Below, one piece after another: positions 22,200 through 33,599 of a DNA stretch of 64,000 nt. The position numbers were made by a program, and so were the translations under genes. Location: positions 121,780,754 through 121,844,753 of the forward strand of contig CP136061.1 of NCBI GenBank assembly GCA_032622095.1. Reading direction: 5' to 3'. Each line of letters begins with the position of its first letter. The stretch's first letter is position 1. This DNA comes from Siphonodentalium dalli. Lineage: Eukaryota > Mollusca > Scaphopoda > Gadilida > Siphonodentaliidae. Under the pieces are notes generated by a model, which saw only the letters and a program-made list of their open reading frames with translations, had not been told where the DNA came from and did not search any database.

Positions 22200-23600
22200 T
22201 AAATGAAATCAATTTCATTTCAAACATTTCTCCAATAAATATGGGCTGCAAGGTGAGCCGATGGATTCAAGTGTGAAATCTAAGATGGCGAGATGCAGCC
22301 ATTGTTTCGAGGAATTACGAAAAAATCGAACCCAGAAGGTCCATTTAAAGTATGGTAATGATCGGATGAGGGATGTGGCCTGTAGGGTGTGACAAATTAA
22401 ATTGTTGACGCACGGATGGACGACGGACGCACAACCCACAACAATAGTTCAAACTTGACTTTATCAATTTGAGCTAAAAAGCATTAGTTGATCGAATTAC
22501 CATATTTTCAGGCCTAAAAATCCATTAAATTTTGCGAGAATCAAAACATAGCATTTCTACAGGAAATCAGGACTTTTTTGAGAATCAAAATGAGAATTAT
22601 GATTCTAATTTTCGTCGGATTTTGGGGCCAGATATTCATGTTTTAAACAAATTTCTTTAAAATTGGACATCTTCCAACTAGAGGTCACCCCAAAGAACCA
22701 TAATTATTATGAAGTTTGGATGAGGGATCAGGGACGTGGTCTGTAGGTGTGCCAAAGGACTTTAGTGATTAAAAGAGTAAAATCCAAGATAGCCGCTGGC
22801 GATCATGTTTTTTAACGAAATTCGGAAAATATACCTCCCATCTAGATGTCACCCCGAAAATGCATATAAAGTTTGGTGATGATCAGACGATGGATATGGT
22901 CTGTAGGGTATGCCAAAATATTTAGTCATGCAAAAAGTAAAATACAAAAGATGGCTCCCAGTGGCCATGTTTTTCAACAAAAATTATTCAAATTCGATAG
23001 CTCTCATCTAGAGGTGATCCTAATAATGTCTGTACATTTACAAAACATTTCTTCGAAATATGTGGGCTGCAGGGTGTGCTCGTGGATTCAAATTTGAAAT
23101 CAAAGATGGCTGCTGGCATGCTGGCGGCCATGTGTTTTAACGAATTTCAGAATAATCGATGGCTCCCATCCAGAGGTCACCACGAAGATCCATATGACGT
23201 TTTGTGCCGATTAGATGAGGGATGTGGTCTGCAGGGTGTGCCAAAGGATTTAGTTTTTTTTTTACGAATTTCGGAAATAATCAACGGCTCACATCGAGAG
23301 GTAACCCCAAAGATCCATACGATGTTTGGTGGCGATTATATCAGGGATGTGGTCTGTAGGGTGTGCCAAAGGATTTAGTTATGCAAAGAGTAAAATTCAA
23401 GATGGCTGCCGGGGGCCATGACTTTCATCGAAAATCGCTAGAATTCGATGGCTCCCATCTAGAGGTGATTCTAAACATGCGTGTAAAATTTCAAAACATT
23501 TATCCAATAAATGCGGGCAGCAGGATTCATATTTGAAATCCAAAATGGCTGCTGGCGGCCATGTTTTTCAACGAATTTCATAAGCAAGACAGTCAATTGA
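22200..23600 (+). repeat. CCAAGATGGC tandem array, copy B
   Basis: Some seven degenerate ~175-base units with 'AAATCCAAGATGGCTGC', 'GGCGGCCATGTTTTTCAACG', 'GGCTCCCATCTAGAGGT' and 'GGGATGTGGTCTGTAGGGTG'. The array is split at 22415-22660 by the family's tail: 'ACGGATGGACGACGGACG', 'CAACCCACAACAATAG', and a hairpin ending GAGCTAAAA. The same tail occurs at 34530-34620. Confidence 0.85.
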
Positions 23601-24965
23601 TGATTGTGGAGTGCTCAACTGACTTTACAACTTTAAAACAAGTCGTTATAATCAGGGACATAGCTATGGTCTTCTTTGACAGGCAGAGAGTATTAAACTT
23701 GAAATTTCCAACTGCAAACCCCTGACTTATAGCCAGTCGACTCCCAACTGGACCAAACTATACATTTTACAACTAGTACTTCAAGCTGTCCCTCATAAAG
23801 TCAGAAATATTCTAAATGTGGCCATTTGTTGGTCTAATTACAATAGATTTTCCACTGAATACCAAAGTTGGGTGTCAAATACAGAACCCCTCCCTCAATT
23901 AAGTGGTTATAAACTCAGCTCATGGATCAACCCATGAGGTTAACAGTCGATATATATGGGGTAAATCTCCTATATCTGCCCCTATTTGAACCAAATGGAA
24001 AACCAATCTATGAGATCCATTGATCTAGTAATAAGCTGAAGTGAATTAATTTTCCTCAAAATAGTTACAAAATTATTAGTTATCAGCATTGCTCCACTGA
24101 TAAATGTTCCTTGAAATTATAAGCACAATAAATAATACATACCATTAGCATAGATGAAAAGGAGTTAATAACCTATATACATAATATTGTAACAGGTATA
24201 CAACTGCATAGAACAAACACATGGGATCAAGCTAATTGAAATGAATGACACAAATAACCATTTTCCCCCTATTTGTTTATCAAACAGGTTCAGATAACGT
24301 CATCTGTAAATACCACCAGCATAGCACACCGAAGAGAGATGGGAGAGAGAGAGAGAGAGAGAGAGAGCGTCTTATTCCTGATTTTTCTCCAAGACCCTGA
24401 AGTTGGTGTGGTGATTCGGGGTACCCCAGTGGATGTTATAATGGCGATAGATTTTGAAAATATAATTTGAAGAAAAAAAATGGAAACAAATGCATATTAC
24501 AAAATATTTTTGTTCACCATTTAATAAAAGTGATTTCATTGTTTTCTTTTTGGTTAAATTGAGCAAGTAGTTCAATCTAAAAAAAAAAATTACGAGTTAT
24601 GTCCCTGACTCCGCCCCTATTTAACACAGTAACCCCATTTGAACAAATCTGAATCCCAGTCATCCAAGGACCCTCCATACCATATATAACATAAATAGTT
24701 CTCGAGAAGAAGTCGTTTTAAGAATTTCTATGGAGGGAAAGAGTTATGGCCTGGTTTCGCAACTATTCGACCCAGTGACTTCATTTGAACAAATCTGAAT
24801 GCGAGTCACCTAGGGAACATCCACACCAAATATGAACCCATTCGGTCTTAGGGTTCCAGAGAAGAAGATGTTTAAAGAATTATTGACGGATGGACGGACA
24901 GACGGACGACAGACAAGGAGTGAGAACTATATAGCTTCACTGGAGACTTCGTCTCAAGTGAGCTA
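23590..24965 (+). repeat. GACGG-tailed dispersed repeat, long copy 1
   Basis: It opens 'AAGACAGTCAATTGATGATT' and 'CAGGGACATAGCTATGG', passes 'CCATTTGAACAAATCTGAAT', 'AGTCACCTAGGGAACAT' and 'ATATGAACCCATTCGGTCT', and ends in a GGACGGAC-type run. The run is followed by a hairpin (CACTGGAGAC, loop TTC, GTCTCAAGTG) and GAGCTAAAA. Related copies: 25865-26900, 29860-30299 and, inverted, 47085-47400. No reverse transcriptase or tRNA-like head was recognised. Confidence 0.75.
24345..24367. repeat. GA microsatellite
   Basis: About eleven GA dinucleotides inside the dispersed repeat. Confidence 0.9.
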
Positions 24966-25145
24966 AAATCGATGGCTCCCATGAGTCCCAACTAGAGGTA
25001 ATCCCGAAGATCCATATGAAGTTAGGTGATGATCGGATGAGGGGTGCGACTTGTAGGTTGAGCCAAAGGAAATTGTTGACGGGCGTACCCATGGGTTGAC
25101 GGGGGTTGCACTTCGGGTGCTGGCATACCCACATGTATGTCAAAA
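24966..25145 (+). repeat. fragment of CCAAGATGGC family
   Basis: 'TCGATGGCTCCCATGAG', 'GATCCATATGAAGTTAGGTG' and 'GATGATCGGATGAGGGGTG' are the second half of a family unit, placed directly after the hairpin end of the preceding repeat. Confidence 0.7.
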
Positions 25146-25599
25146 TTTATTTGAGTTATCCAGCCGGATGGACAGAAGTCACAAAACATAATAATCTAAG
25201 GTACATAATGAAACTCAGGCAAAATCCTGGTTTGTTCAATGATTGAGATATTGTGGCAAGCAACTTCTATGTACACCAAAACATAATTAAATCGGCTCAT
25301 TTGATGAATTTATCAAGCCGGGTGGAACAATCGGAGAAAATTACAAATGTAGGGCCGCAACTCGGGCCCACTAGTCGCATACCGGAGACGTGTTTTTGTT
25401 TTTGTTTTGTTTCTGTTTTTTTTTATTAACATGGAGCAATATACAAAACTTCCATGCATGTCTATCATAGACTTAGCCAATGGAACTAGTTATTAAAATG
25501 CGCACGGAAAGACGCAGGCAATTGTCTCATAATTTAACGTATCTAGGATAGATAACTCAGAAAACCTTATACAAAAATGAGAGTGTAGCGAATACTTGT
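25146..25599. other. unassigned sequence
   Basis: No gene. 'CGTATCTAGGATAGATAACT' at about 25539 is shared with 9328, hinting at a mobile fragment. Confidence 0.45.
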
Positions 25600-25864
25600 T
25601 ATAACTAGAGATGGGCCTGTCCCAGATGGGACTGAGGTATACCCTCCGTATTCAACATGTTATTTGAATGTAGTAGCCATTACTGTATATTAGGCACTGA
25701 AATTGTGTGAACATGTAACCCTAAATCCCCTAAGCCCTAACACTAATCTTGAACCTCTTAACCCTTAATCCTAATCCTAAAAAATAATTAAATAACAGTT
25801 CCCATTGCAGGTGCACAACCCTAACCCTAATCTTAAACCTATTGACCGAAAAATGTAGGAACAA
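25600..25864 (+). repeat. dispersed repeat with degenerate telomere-like CCCTAA stretch
   Basis: It starts 'ACTAGAGATGGGCCTGTCCC' and contains 'AACCCTAA', 'CCCTAACACTAATCTTG' and 'ACCCTAATCTTAAACC', then 'TATTGACCGAAAAATGTAGG'. The start and end recur together at 59610-59776. The CCCTAA units are irregular, so this is a repeat-internal sequence and not a telomere. Confidence 0.65.
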
Positions 25865-26900
25865 GACAGTCAATGACTGTGGAGACGCTCACATACTGTA
25901 AAGACTGAGAAGAAAGGGACTTTGAAGACTAACACAGTCAGTACTTGTCAAAATAACTTAAGACAAGTACGTGTAGTTCTAAACAGGGACATAGCTATGG
26001 ATTTGCTGATGCTTGAAATTTCTAAGTGCACACTACTGTCAATTCTCCAACCCCCTTTTAAACAAGATAATCTTAACCATACCATAGTCCTAAGTTCACA
26101 AAATTCATTTTGCACATCCCTCTTATGTTGAAATTTTATAACTGGAATGGGTGCTTCAAGCTCTCAAACTTTTGGGAATTTCCAACCTGACATCTCCCAT
26201 AAAGTTAAAATTTGTGCCCCATTTTGGTACAACAGTTTAACATGAAGTAGGAAAAAATGGACTGTTGGTTTAAAAACATACTGGTTGGAAAATCAAATCA
26301 AATTATGAAAACTATTCTAACTTATTTTTGGTGTGAAAATCTAATCTACAACTAATGTATCAGAAATGAATTTTCAAGAGGAATCTATATATTATTATAC
26401 CAGTAGCATACAACATAGATACAGGTAGTGTGGGTGAGGGGAGGGTGCTAAATCTCTTACCTCTGCCCCTATTTGAACAAAAATGAATCCCCATCTATGA
26501 AATCTATTCATCTAGTAATTTTAAACAGTCGCCTTTAAGAGTTGAAGTTAATTGATTTTCCAAAAAATGACCCCATTGGAACAGATCTGAACATGCCGCC
26601 CAAGGACACTGCATACCAAATATAAGCTAAATAGACTTGATGGTTCTTGAGAAGTAATAGTTGTTAGAATTACTATGGAGGGAGATATTTATGGCCCTGG
26701 CATCCCTCCTATTTGACCCGATGAACATATTTGAACAAATCTGAATGTGAGTCGCCTACAGGTAGGGATTTCATATGGATCTCGAGAAGAAAACAATTGT
26801 TGATGGATGGACCGACCAATGGATGGAAGGACACTCTGACAGACCGACAAATTCAATCCAACAACAGCAATATACCTCCATTGTTTGTCCATAATCAGGT
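25865..26900 (+). repeat. GACGG-tailed dispersed repeat, long copy 2
   Basis: It follows the same order of phrases as copy 1 ('CAGTCAATGACTGTGGAG', 'CAGGGACATAGCTATGG', 'GATCTGAACATGCCGCCCAA', 'GAGTCGCCTA') and ends in a decayed 'GATGGATGGACCGACC' run. The terminal hairpin is lost. Confidence 0.7.
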
Positions 26901-27656
26901 ATAATGAGTTCACATAGATAAGTGGTTGTTAAGAAAATAATATTGGAACAGGCAAGCCTGAATTTAGTGCGTCTGAGGTCCCCAAAGGGTGAAAGTAGTG
27001 CTGCTATTCTGTAAGGTGGGATAGCATCGCCAAATTCACAATCTGGGAACCTAATTTACTTAATCCTCAACTGCTATGGGAGACCTAGGGACAGATATAA
27101 ATTCTCCAGCTGAAGTTGGTGACGTATGCGCACCCATTGGGCACCTCAATTGTGCATTTTATCTTCGGCAAATTAGGGGATATAGAAGCTGAACAGAAGG
27201 AAAAAAAGCAGCTAAAATTGTCAATTTGAGACTCTAGATACTTCCCAGAAGATGAGGCCTAAGCATAATGAGGTCCTCAGATGGTGCATTTGGTGATGCT
27301 AGCCTGCCGTGTGGGGTAGCATAATTAAATTCACCCTCTGGGAACCTCATTCTACAAATGCCAGACACACTTCATTCAAGCTTGGAGAAAATGAATTTAA
27401 TCGCATTTTAATGACCACTGAGTGTTAATGTAAACAATGAGGGTGCTTCATTGACAACACTATTAATCTCATTTAAATTATGAATGACATGAATATACAC
27501 TATCTGGGGATGGAGAGTACTATGGCCATAGCAGTTGTTATCTATCCAGCTGGCACTGTTTTATAAACATGTGTCCATCAGAGTACATGGATGGCTTGCT
27601 GTAGTGGGAATACAAGGATATTAAACTAACTTACTGAACATTTCTGTACATCTGTC
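26901..27656. other. unassigned sequence
   Basis: Two related stretches ('GTGCGTCTGAGGTCCCCAAA' near 26968, 'ATGAGGTCCTCAGATGGTGC' near 27268) suggest an old duplication. No gene seen. Confidence 0.4.
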
Positions 27657-29678
27657 TGTTGGGCGATTCTCCAGGTGTTGTACGGGACATTTATACTCTT
27701 ATATGGCCCCTATTTTATTCAGGAAATTAAACTTGCGATATATAATATACTCTGGCAATGCTGCTAGGCACATATAACAAACACAATAAAACTTGATTGT
27801 TCATAGAGATCTAATTTTTTTTAAATAGTGAAAAATATGCGGTGTTGTACGGGACATAATTTGGGAACTGGTTTTGTGGTCAATGACTTTCAACGACATA
27901 TTCAATCCAATGATGAAGGTACTTGTCAGGATGTGTCCTTTGTGTGCTCAGAAAGTTAACCCTTTTGCAAAGTTGACATAACTATTGTAATGGGGTTCAT
28001 TTACATTCAAGATATTGTTGAAAAATACTGGTGTTGTACGGGACAACTGGAAAAGTGTTGTACGGGACATAATTTTCCATCAGAGATTATTATTGTATAA
28101 TTTAATGAAATGGTTCAAAGCTACATATTTTTCACTTAAGTATCATACCCATTGATATTACCTGCGGCGCATAAGATACTATGGATGGTGGGATTGGGTG
28201 GTTGGTGGGTACTTACATACGATCATGAGTATGTAGTGGCGCCTGCGGCGCATAAGATACTATGGGTGTCGGGATGGGGTGGTGGGTGGGTACTAACATA
28301 CATACAATCATGAGTATGTAGTGGCGCCTGCGGCGTATAAGATACTATGCATGGCAGGATGGGGTGGTAGGTGGATCACTTACATACATACGATCATGAG
28401 TATGTAGTGGCGCCTGCGGCGCATTAGATACCATGAATGGCGGGATTGGGTGGTGGGTGGGTACTTACACACATACGATCATGAGTGTGTAGTGGCGCCT
28501 GCAGCGCATAATATACTATGGGTGGCGGGATGGGGTGGTGGGTGGGTACTTACATACGACCATGAGTATGTAGGGACGCCTTTGGCGCATAAGATACTAT
28601 AGGTGGCGGGGTGTGGTGGTGGGTGGGTACTTACATACGATCATGAGTATGTAGTGGCACCTGCGGCGCATAAGATACTATGAGTGGTGGGATGGGGTGG
28701 TGGGTGGGTCACTTACATACAAACGATCATGAGTAAGTAGTGGCGCCTGCGGCGCATAAGATACTATGGATGGCGGGATTGGGTGGTGGGTGGGTACTTA
28801 CATACGATCATGGGGTGGCGGGTGGGTACTTTAGTGTACGGTATCGATATTCCAACAAAAGTAGAGTTATTTGAATGTCCGGTATATGCAGGACATGGGC
28901 ACACAGGGTGGTACAAGGGACATAGTCCGTACGTATTATTCTAAAAAATAGTATACTTACTACCCAAGAGTATATTTATAGTAATATAGACAATATAATT
29001 GTGTAACAATTATGTAACTACACGGTATATGTGTGTTTTAGTAATAAATGTCAACCAAATGCAATATATTGAACTTTATAAGAGCAGTAAAATTCATCAG
29101 TCAAATAGTGTTGTACGGGACATGTCCCGTACAACACCCCAAAGTGTTGTACGGGACAATATCAATTTGAGTACTGAGAAAGGACAATGAGTTAGGTCTC
29201 ATTTCTTGCTTGATGGCTTATATACAGAGGCATTGAAACTGAAATATGGGTGATCATATGGCAAGCTGGTCTTTCTGGGACAGAAAAATGGTTTAAAAAG
29301 TGTTGTACGGGACATTGATAAAGGGCCAAATTTTGGGATTGAAAAAATGCGTTTATCGGATATATAGTATAATTATTTCATTTCTATTCCATGAAATGTG
29401 TTCCCAGGTTACATTTACATAATAACATTGCCAATCTTAATGTTTAAACAGTGCTTAATATGCACAGGGTATACAATACAGGAAAAAGAGAGTTATGTTT
29501 GGATTTTCACGTAGGAGATATATGTCGATAAAAATCACACAAACAATCACATTTCAACCAAAACTATTTGAATGTTGTTAGCCTTATATCAATACCTTAA
29601 CTAAATGCCAACTGCTTTAGTCTAAAATACCTTTTCAATTTTCGGATATTTGCCTCTTATCTGGAGAATCGTCCTGTT
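27657..29678. mobile_element. 2.0-kb DNA transposon with iterated 15-bp subterminal motif
   Basis: Element 27661-29674 is bounded by 14-base inverted ends (GGGCGATTCTCCAG left; GGACGATTCTCCAG as read inward from the right; 13 of 14 match) and a 4-base direct repeat TGTT (27657-27660, 29675-29678). The motif GTGTTGTACGGGACA occurs at 27675, 27842, 28031, 28055, 29108, 29144 and 29300. An inverted copy at 29123-29137 makes a perfect 30-base palindrome with the 29108 copy. Motifs cluster near the two ends, as transposase-binding subterminal repeats do in several DNA transposon superfamilies. The middle is a minisatellite. No transposase frame was seen, so it appears non-autonomous. Confidence 0.75.
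28160..28835 (+). repeat. ~83-bp minisatellite, eight units
   Basis: Units start at about 28163, 28242, 28327, 28413, 28497, 28577, 28659 and 28746 with 'CCTGCGGCGCATAAGATACT', then 'GGATGGGGTGGTGGGTGGGT', 'ACTTACATACGATCATGAGT' and 'ATGTAGTGGCG'. Unit length varies from 79 to 87 through small indels. It fills the centre of the surrounding transposon. Confidence 0.92.
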
Positions 29679-29859
29679 CATGCTTTCTCCCAAACCCCTG
29701 ATTTCAACCAAATTTAGTGGAGTGACTAGAGGTACCCCCCTCCCGAAGATGTAATGTCATAAGTTCTTAAAAAAATTAATGATTTTTTTTTTTTTTTATT
29801 TAAAAATAAAATATTTTATTTAATATAAACAAATATATTTATTAAAAAAAATATATATA
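29679..29859. other. A/T-rich spacer
   Basis: Contains a long T run, then AT alternation (29783-29860). No gene. Confidence 0.5.
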
Positions 29860-30299
29860 TATGTAATTGTTTTTGGTTAAATTGAGCAATACGTTAAATC
29901 TATAAAACAAAATGTTTTTTTCCTATTTATGTCCATACCCACATTTGACCCAGTGACCTCATTTGAACAAATCTGAACCCCAGTCACCCAAGGACCCTTC
30001 ATACCAAATATGAACCCATTCGGCCCGACGACTTCAGAGAAGATGTCGTTTTAAGAATTACTATGGAAGGATTGAGTTATGGCCCTATTATTGAAACTGT
30101 TTGACCTGGTGACCTCTTTTGAACAAATCTGATTGTGAGTCACCTAGGGAACATTCACACCAAATATGAACCCGATCGGTCTCATGGCTCGGGAGATGTT
30201 TTTAAAATTGTTGACGTACGGACGGGCGATGGACGGACGGACGACGGACGAGGAGTGATGACTATATCTCCACCGGAGACTTCGTCTCAGGTGAGCTAA
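29860..30299 (+). repeat. GACGG-tailed dispersed repeat, short copy 3
   Basis: 'TTTTGGTTAAATTGAGCAA', 'CATTTGAACAAATCTGAACC', 'CAGTCACCCAAGGACCCTTC' and 'ATATGAACCCATTCGGCCC' lead to 'GGACGGACGGACGACGGACG' and a hairpin (CTCCACCGGAGAC, loop TTC, GTCTCAGGTGAG) followed by CTAATA. This is the cleanest 3' end of the family. Confidence 0.8.
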
Positions 30300-30620
30300 T
30301 AAAAGCTCGGACAAAATTATGCATGTTGCGAAAATGTTCTAAGTCGAAAAAGGGGAATAACTCCACACAAAAAAGTCGGACAGAAGTCATAATCGCAGGT
30401 GCACAGGTTCCCATGGTACTAAATATCTGTGCCAAGTTTTAAAAAAAAATTACCTGTACACAGGTTCCCATGGTGGTTGATGTCTGTGCCAAGTTTTACG
30501 GAAAATGATCATAAAACGACTGAGGAAAACTCCGGACAAATTTGTGTCCACGGACGGACGGGCGGACCGACGTGAGTATACTTGTGAGGTGCGATCTTTT
30601 GTTTGAGTGACTTGTGGGTT
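30300..30620 (+). repeat. AAAGCTCGGACAAAATTATG repeat
   Basis: 'CGGACAAAATTATGCATGTT', 'AAAGGGGAATAACTCCAC', 'CATAATCGCAGGTGCACAGG', 'CAAATTTGTGTCCACGGACG' and a GACGG-rich tail. Two further copies lie in tandem at 59770-60190. Frames reading RPWTQICPEF arise from the tail and are not genes. Confidence 0.75.
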
Positions 30621-30639
30621 GCAACCCACAAGTGAATTA

Positions 30640-32090
30640 CGGAAAATCCAATTTTAAAGAGCCAATTTCCACCAATTTCATACACGTTCTTATCCATGAT
30701 ACGAGGAATCTAATCGTGTTATTTAAAGACACCATATTGGTGCTGTTTGGGAGAGATGGTGAGGGGAGGGGTGGGCACCAAATTGTATAAAGATTTGTTT
30801 AGTCGCCGATTAGCACCAAACTTATAAATAATCGTCTCCATGATATCAGGAGTGTAATTGTGTGGTCTAAGGGTGTCATAAGTGGGCCCATTTAAGTCAG
30901 TGGTGCATAGAGGTGAGAGGGACACAAAATATTATAACAATATGTTTAGCGCCGATATCCACCAGATTGATACATACATGTATTCTTCTCCGTGATACAA
31001 ATTGGTGCCCATTGGGTGAGAGATATGGGGACCTTAAATTTTATACGAAGTTGTATACTCGCCAATTTTCACCAATTGTATATATATGCATCTGCATAAT
31101 GAGTCTAAGTGAAAATTGTATATATATGCATCTCCATAATGAGTCTAAGTGTGTGGTTTAATGGAGACAAAAGTGGCGCCGCTTGAGTCAGAAATAGGGA
31201 CGGGAGGGTCACCAAAACTGATAAAAAATATTTGTAGTACCAATTACCATCAAATTCATACACGTTCTTCTCAAATGATACGAGGAATCAAATCGTGCTG
31301 TCTGTTTTTCTGTATCTCTGTATGTGTTCTATATATAACTCCACGGGGTACAATCGAGATGGCACCAAGGCGGTCTAAGGGGGGTAACTTTTTACGTAGA
31401 AGATAATGGTGCGGGTTAAAAATAATTCAAGTGATGCTGTTGGTGCAGGGGAACAAAAGGCGGGCGGGAAACTAAAACAAAATATGGTGAAATAGTTTTG
31501 TTGCCGATTTCCACCAAACGCATACATAATCACCTCCGCGATATGGCGCTGTTCGAGTCAGCGTTGCAGGGGCATCAACAATTGATTTAATAAACTATTT
31601 TAGCGCAAATATCCACCAAATTCATATCTTATTCTTCTCCATGATACGAGGAATATAATCGTGTGATTTAAAGACGCCAAATTGCTGCCGTTTGGGTGAG
31701 AGATGGGGGGGGGGGTTATAACCATTATAAGAAATTGTTTATTTGCTGATTACCACCAAACCTATATATAATCATCTCCAGTATATCATGTATCCATGAG
31801 TCTAATGGACGTGGTTTAAATATGTCAAAGTAGCGCCGTTAAAGGCATGCATGAGGATGGCAGTTGCACAAAGCTGATACAAATATAGTTAGCACTAATT
31901 TCCACCAAATGCATACACATTCTTCTCTAATGATATGATGAATTAAATCACAGTTGGTGTCGTTTGGGTCACGGATGGCGTGAGGATATGCACTATCATT
32001 GATAAGATTGCTATTCGCCGATATCACCTGTATGTTATATATAGTCACACAGGCCATGTCCATATCGATTTAAGGAGTTTTTGGCGTTCA
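30640..32090 (+). repeat. degenerate ~130-140 bp tandem array
   Basis: About ten divergent units carry 'TTTCCACCAAATTCATACAC', 'TTCTTCTCCATGATACGAGG', 'AATCTAATCGTGTGGTTTAA' and 'GTGCCGTTTGGGTGAGAGAT'. Unit starts are near 30665, 30805, 30955, 31065, 31245, 31510, 31615, 31750, 31895 and 32015. A local 54-base direct duplication sits at 31075-31155. No coding potential. Confidence 0.75.
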
Positions 32091-32703
32091 AATTTCACAA
32101 TCTCGACAAATGGTGACCAAATTAAGTCACATGAACAATTATATCTTCTCACCTGTCATATTTATATGGGGATGGGAATCAGGGCATTCACATAATGATC
32201 TAGCAAAAACAGATACATAGAAGAAGCATTAACAGTATATTTATCATTCTATTTAAGAGATACATATATTCTTGCAAACTGAGAGACCTCGAACCGTCAG
32301 AGGATTGCATATTAGAATGGCTCATGTATATATTATAACACAATTCAGTCTGTTCCATTCAATATAGCTTCCACAAAGAAAGTTACAATTTGTCAAGAGA
32401 TATGGAAATGTATCAAAGGCCTGTTCAAAAATAGTGGTCACAGTGTGCATTCAAATATATTTTCTTCTGATATAAAAGAACACGCAGTCAGTAGCACATG
32501 ACTTTTCAGGATCTTCCAATACTGACATCTGACAAGAGTACATCTGCCCGATACAGCAGATTTTTTAGAACAGACTCATCGACTAACATAAAAAACTCAA
32601 AATATCACTCTGTGTCAGGCACATGTGGCTGATATACATGCGCAGCAACATATCTTTTAAACTGAGGATATTTAGCCAATATGTTGGAGCACCTGGACAG
32701 TTC
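32091..32703. other. unassigned sequence
   Basis: No gene or defined repeat recognised. Confidence 0.45.
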
Positions 32704-32704
32704 T

Positions 32705-33174
32705 TTAAAGGCCCACTTAATTTTCGAACTCCCCAGATTACTTTATATAAAATATATGCCATATTATATACCATTTGAAAGAGGAAGCTCCAAAACATTG
32801 TATTATCAACTTAGCCGGTGTAATAAACTGTGGACATCTTGTTTTTGTTGAGTTGCCAATGCGTTTTGTCATCAAGATTGAAGTAAAAATCAGTATTATT
32901 TTCAATGCAGGGGGAATAACTCCATATATTAAAGATAGAATTCTTCCCCTTTGATTGAAAAAGTTTGAATTCTGTTGCATTCTGGTTGCCAGAGGGGGGA
33001 AATCTTCAGCAGTTTTCTATTTCTCTGTGGGCATCTTCTGAGACACATATGTTTCAAATAGAGATGAATTATAGTATTTTAATCATATTTTATGGCATAG
33101 ATTGTTATTAAAACCGTATATCAAGTCAATATAAAATTAATAATCGGAGACTCGAAAATTAAGTGGGCCTTTAA
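32705..33174. mobile_element. 470-bp MITE with TTAA ends and 24-bp TIRs
   Basis: Left end 'TTAAAGGCCCACTTAATTTT' is matched exactly by the reverse complement of the right end, continuing CGA. Both ends abut TTAA (32705-32708, 33171-33174). The interior is AT-rich with no transposase. TTAA targets are typical of piggyBac-type elements. The family differs from the 2958/42125/48572 MITEs inside, although both begin TTAAAGG. Confidence 0.85.
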
Positions 33175-33599
33175 AACGTATGTATCTTCATGGAGATATG
33201 ATATCCAGGTGTCCTCAAGATCTTAATCCAACCCACTAGATTGATTGATATATGTCTATATGTAAAACCCAATTGTCGTCTTTTATTTTTGCGAACTAAT
33301 GTGTTTATGATGTTCATGTATCATGTTATAACGTCTGAAGTATACGCAGTTGTAAATAAATAAATACTTCTTTATTGGTGGAACGAATTAATCGCGATAA
33401 ACAAAATGACAATCGACAAGGTGAGCCACTACTTATATTCCATGACTGTGTAAGAATCATGTTTTGTGATGCTATTTGAAAGATACAATTTATGAGAATA
33501 GGTATAACACTTTGAGCAAGAGTATTCTCTATTCCCAACAAATATCCACAGCATGCAGAGGGTTTCACATCACTTTAACCTGTGCAACGCCGGGTAACC
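33175..33599. other. unassigned sequence
   Basis: No gene recognised. 'GGGTTTCACATCACTTTAA' near 33561 is partly shared with 2748. Confidence 0.4.

Noticed and set aside
25700-25850. CCCTAA-rich stretch that could be an internal telomere
   Set aside because: Units are irregular, and part of the segment recurs at 59700-59770 inside a dispersed repeat, so it is repeat-derived.
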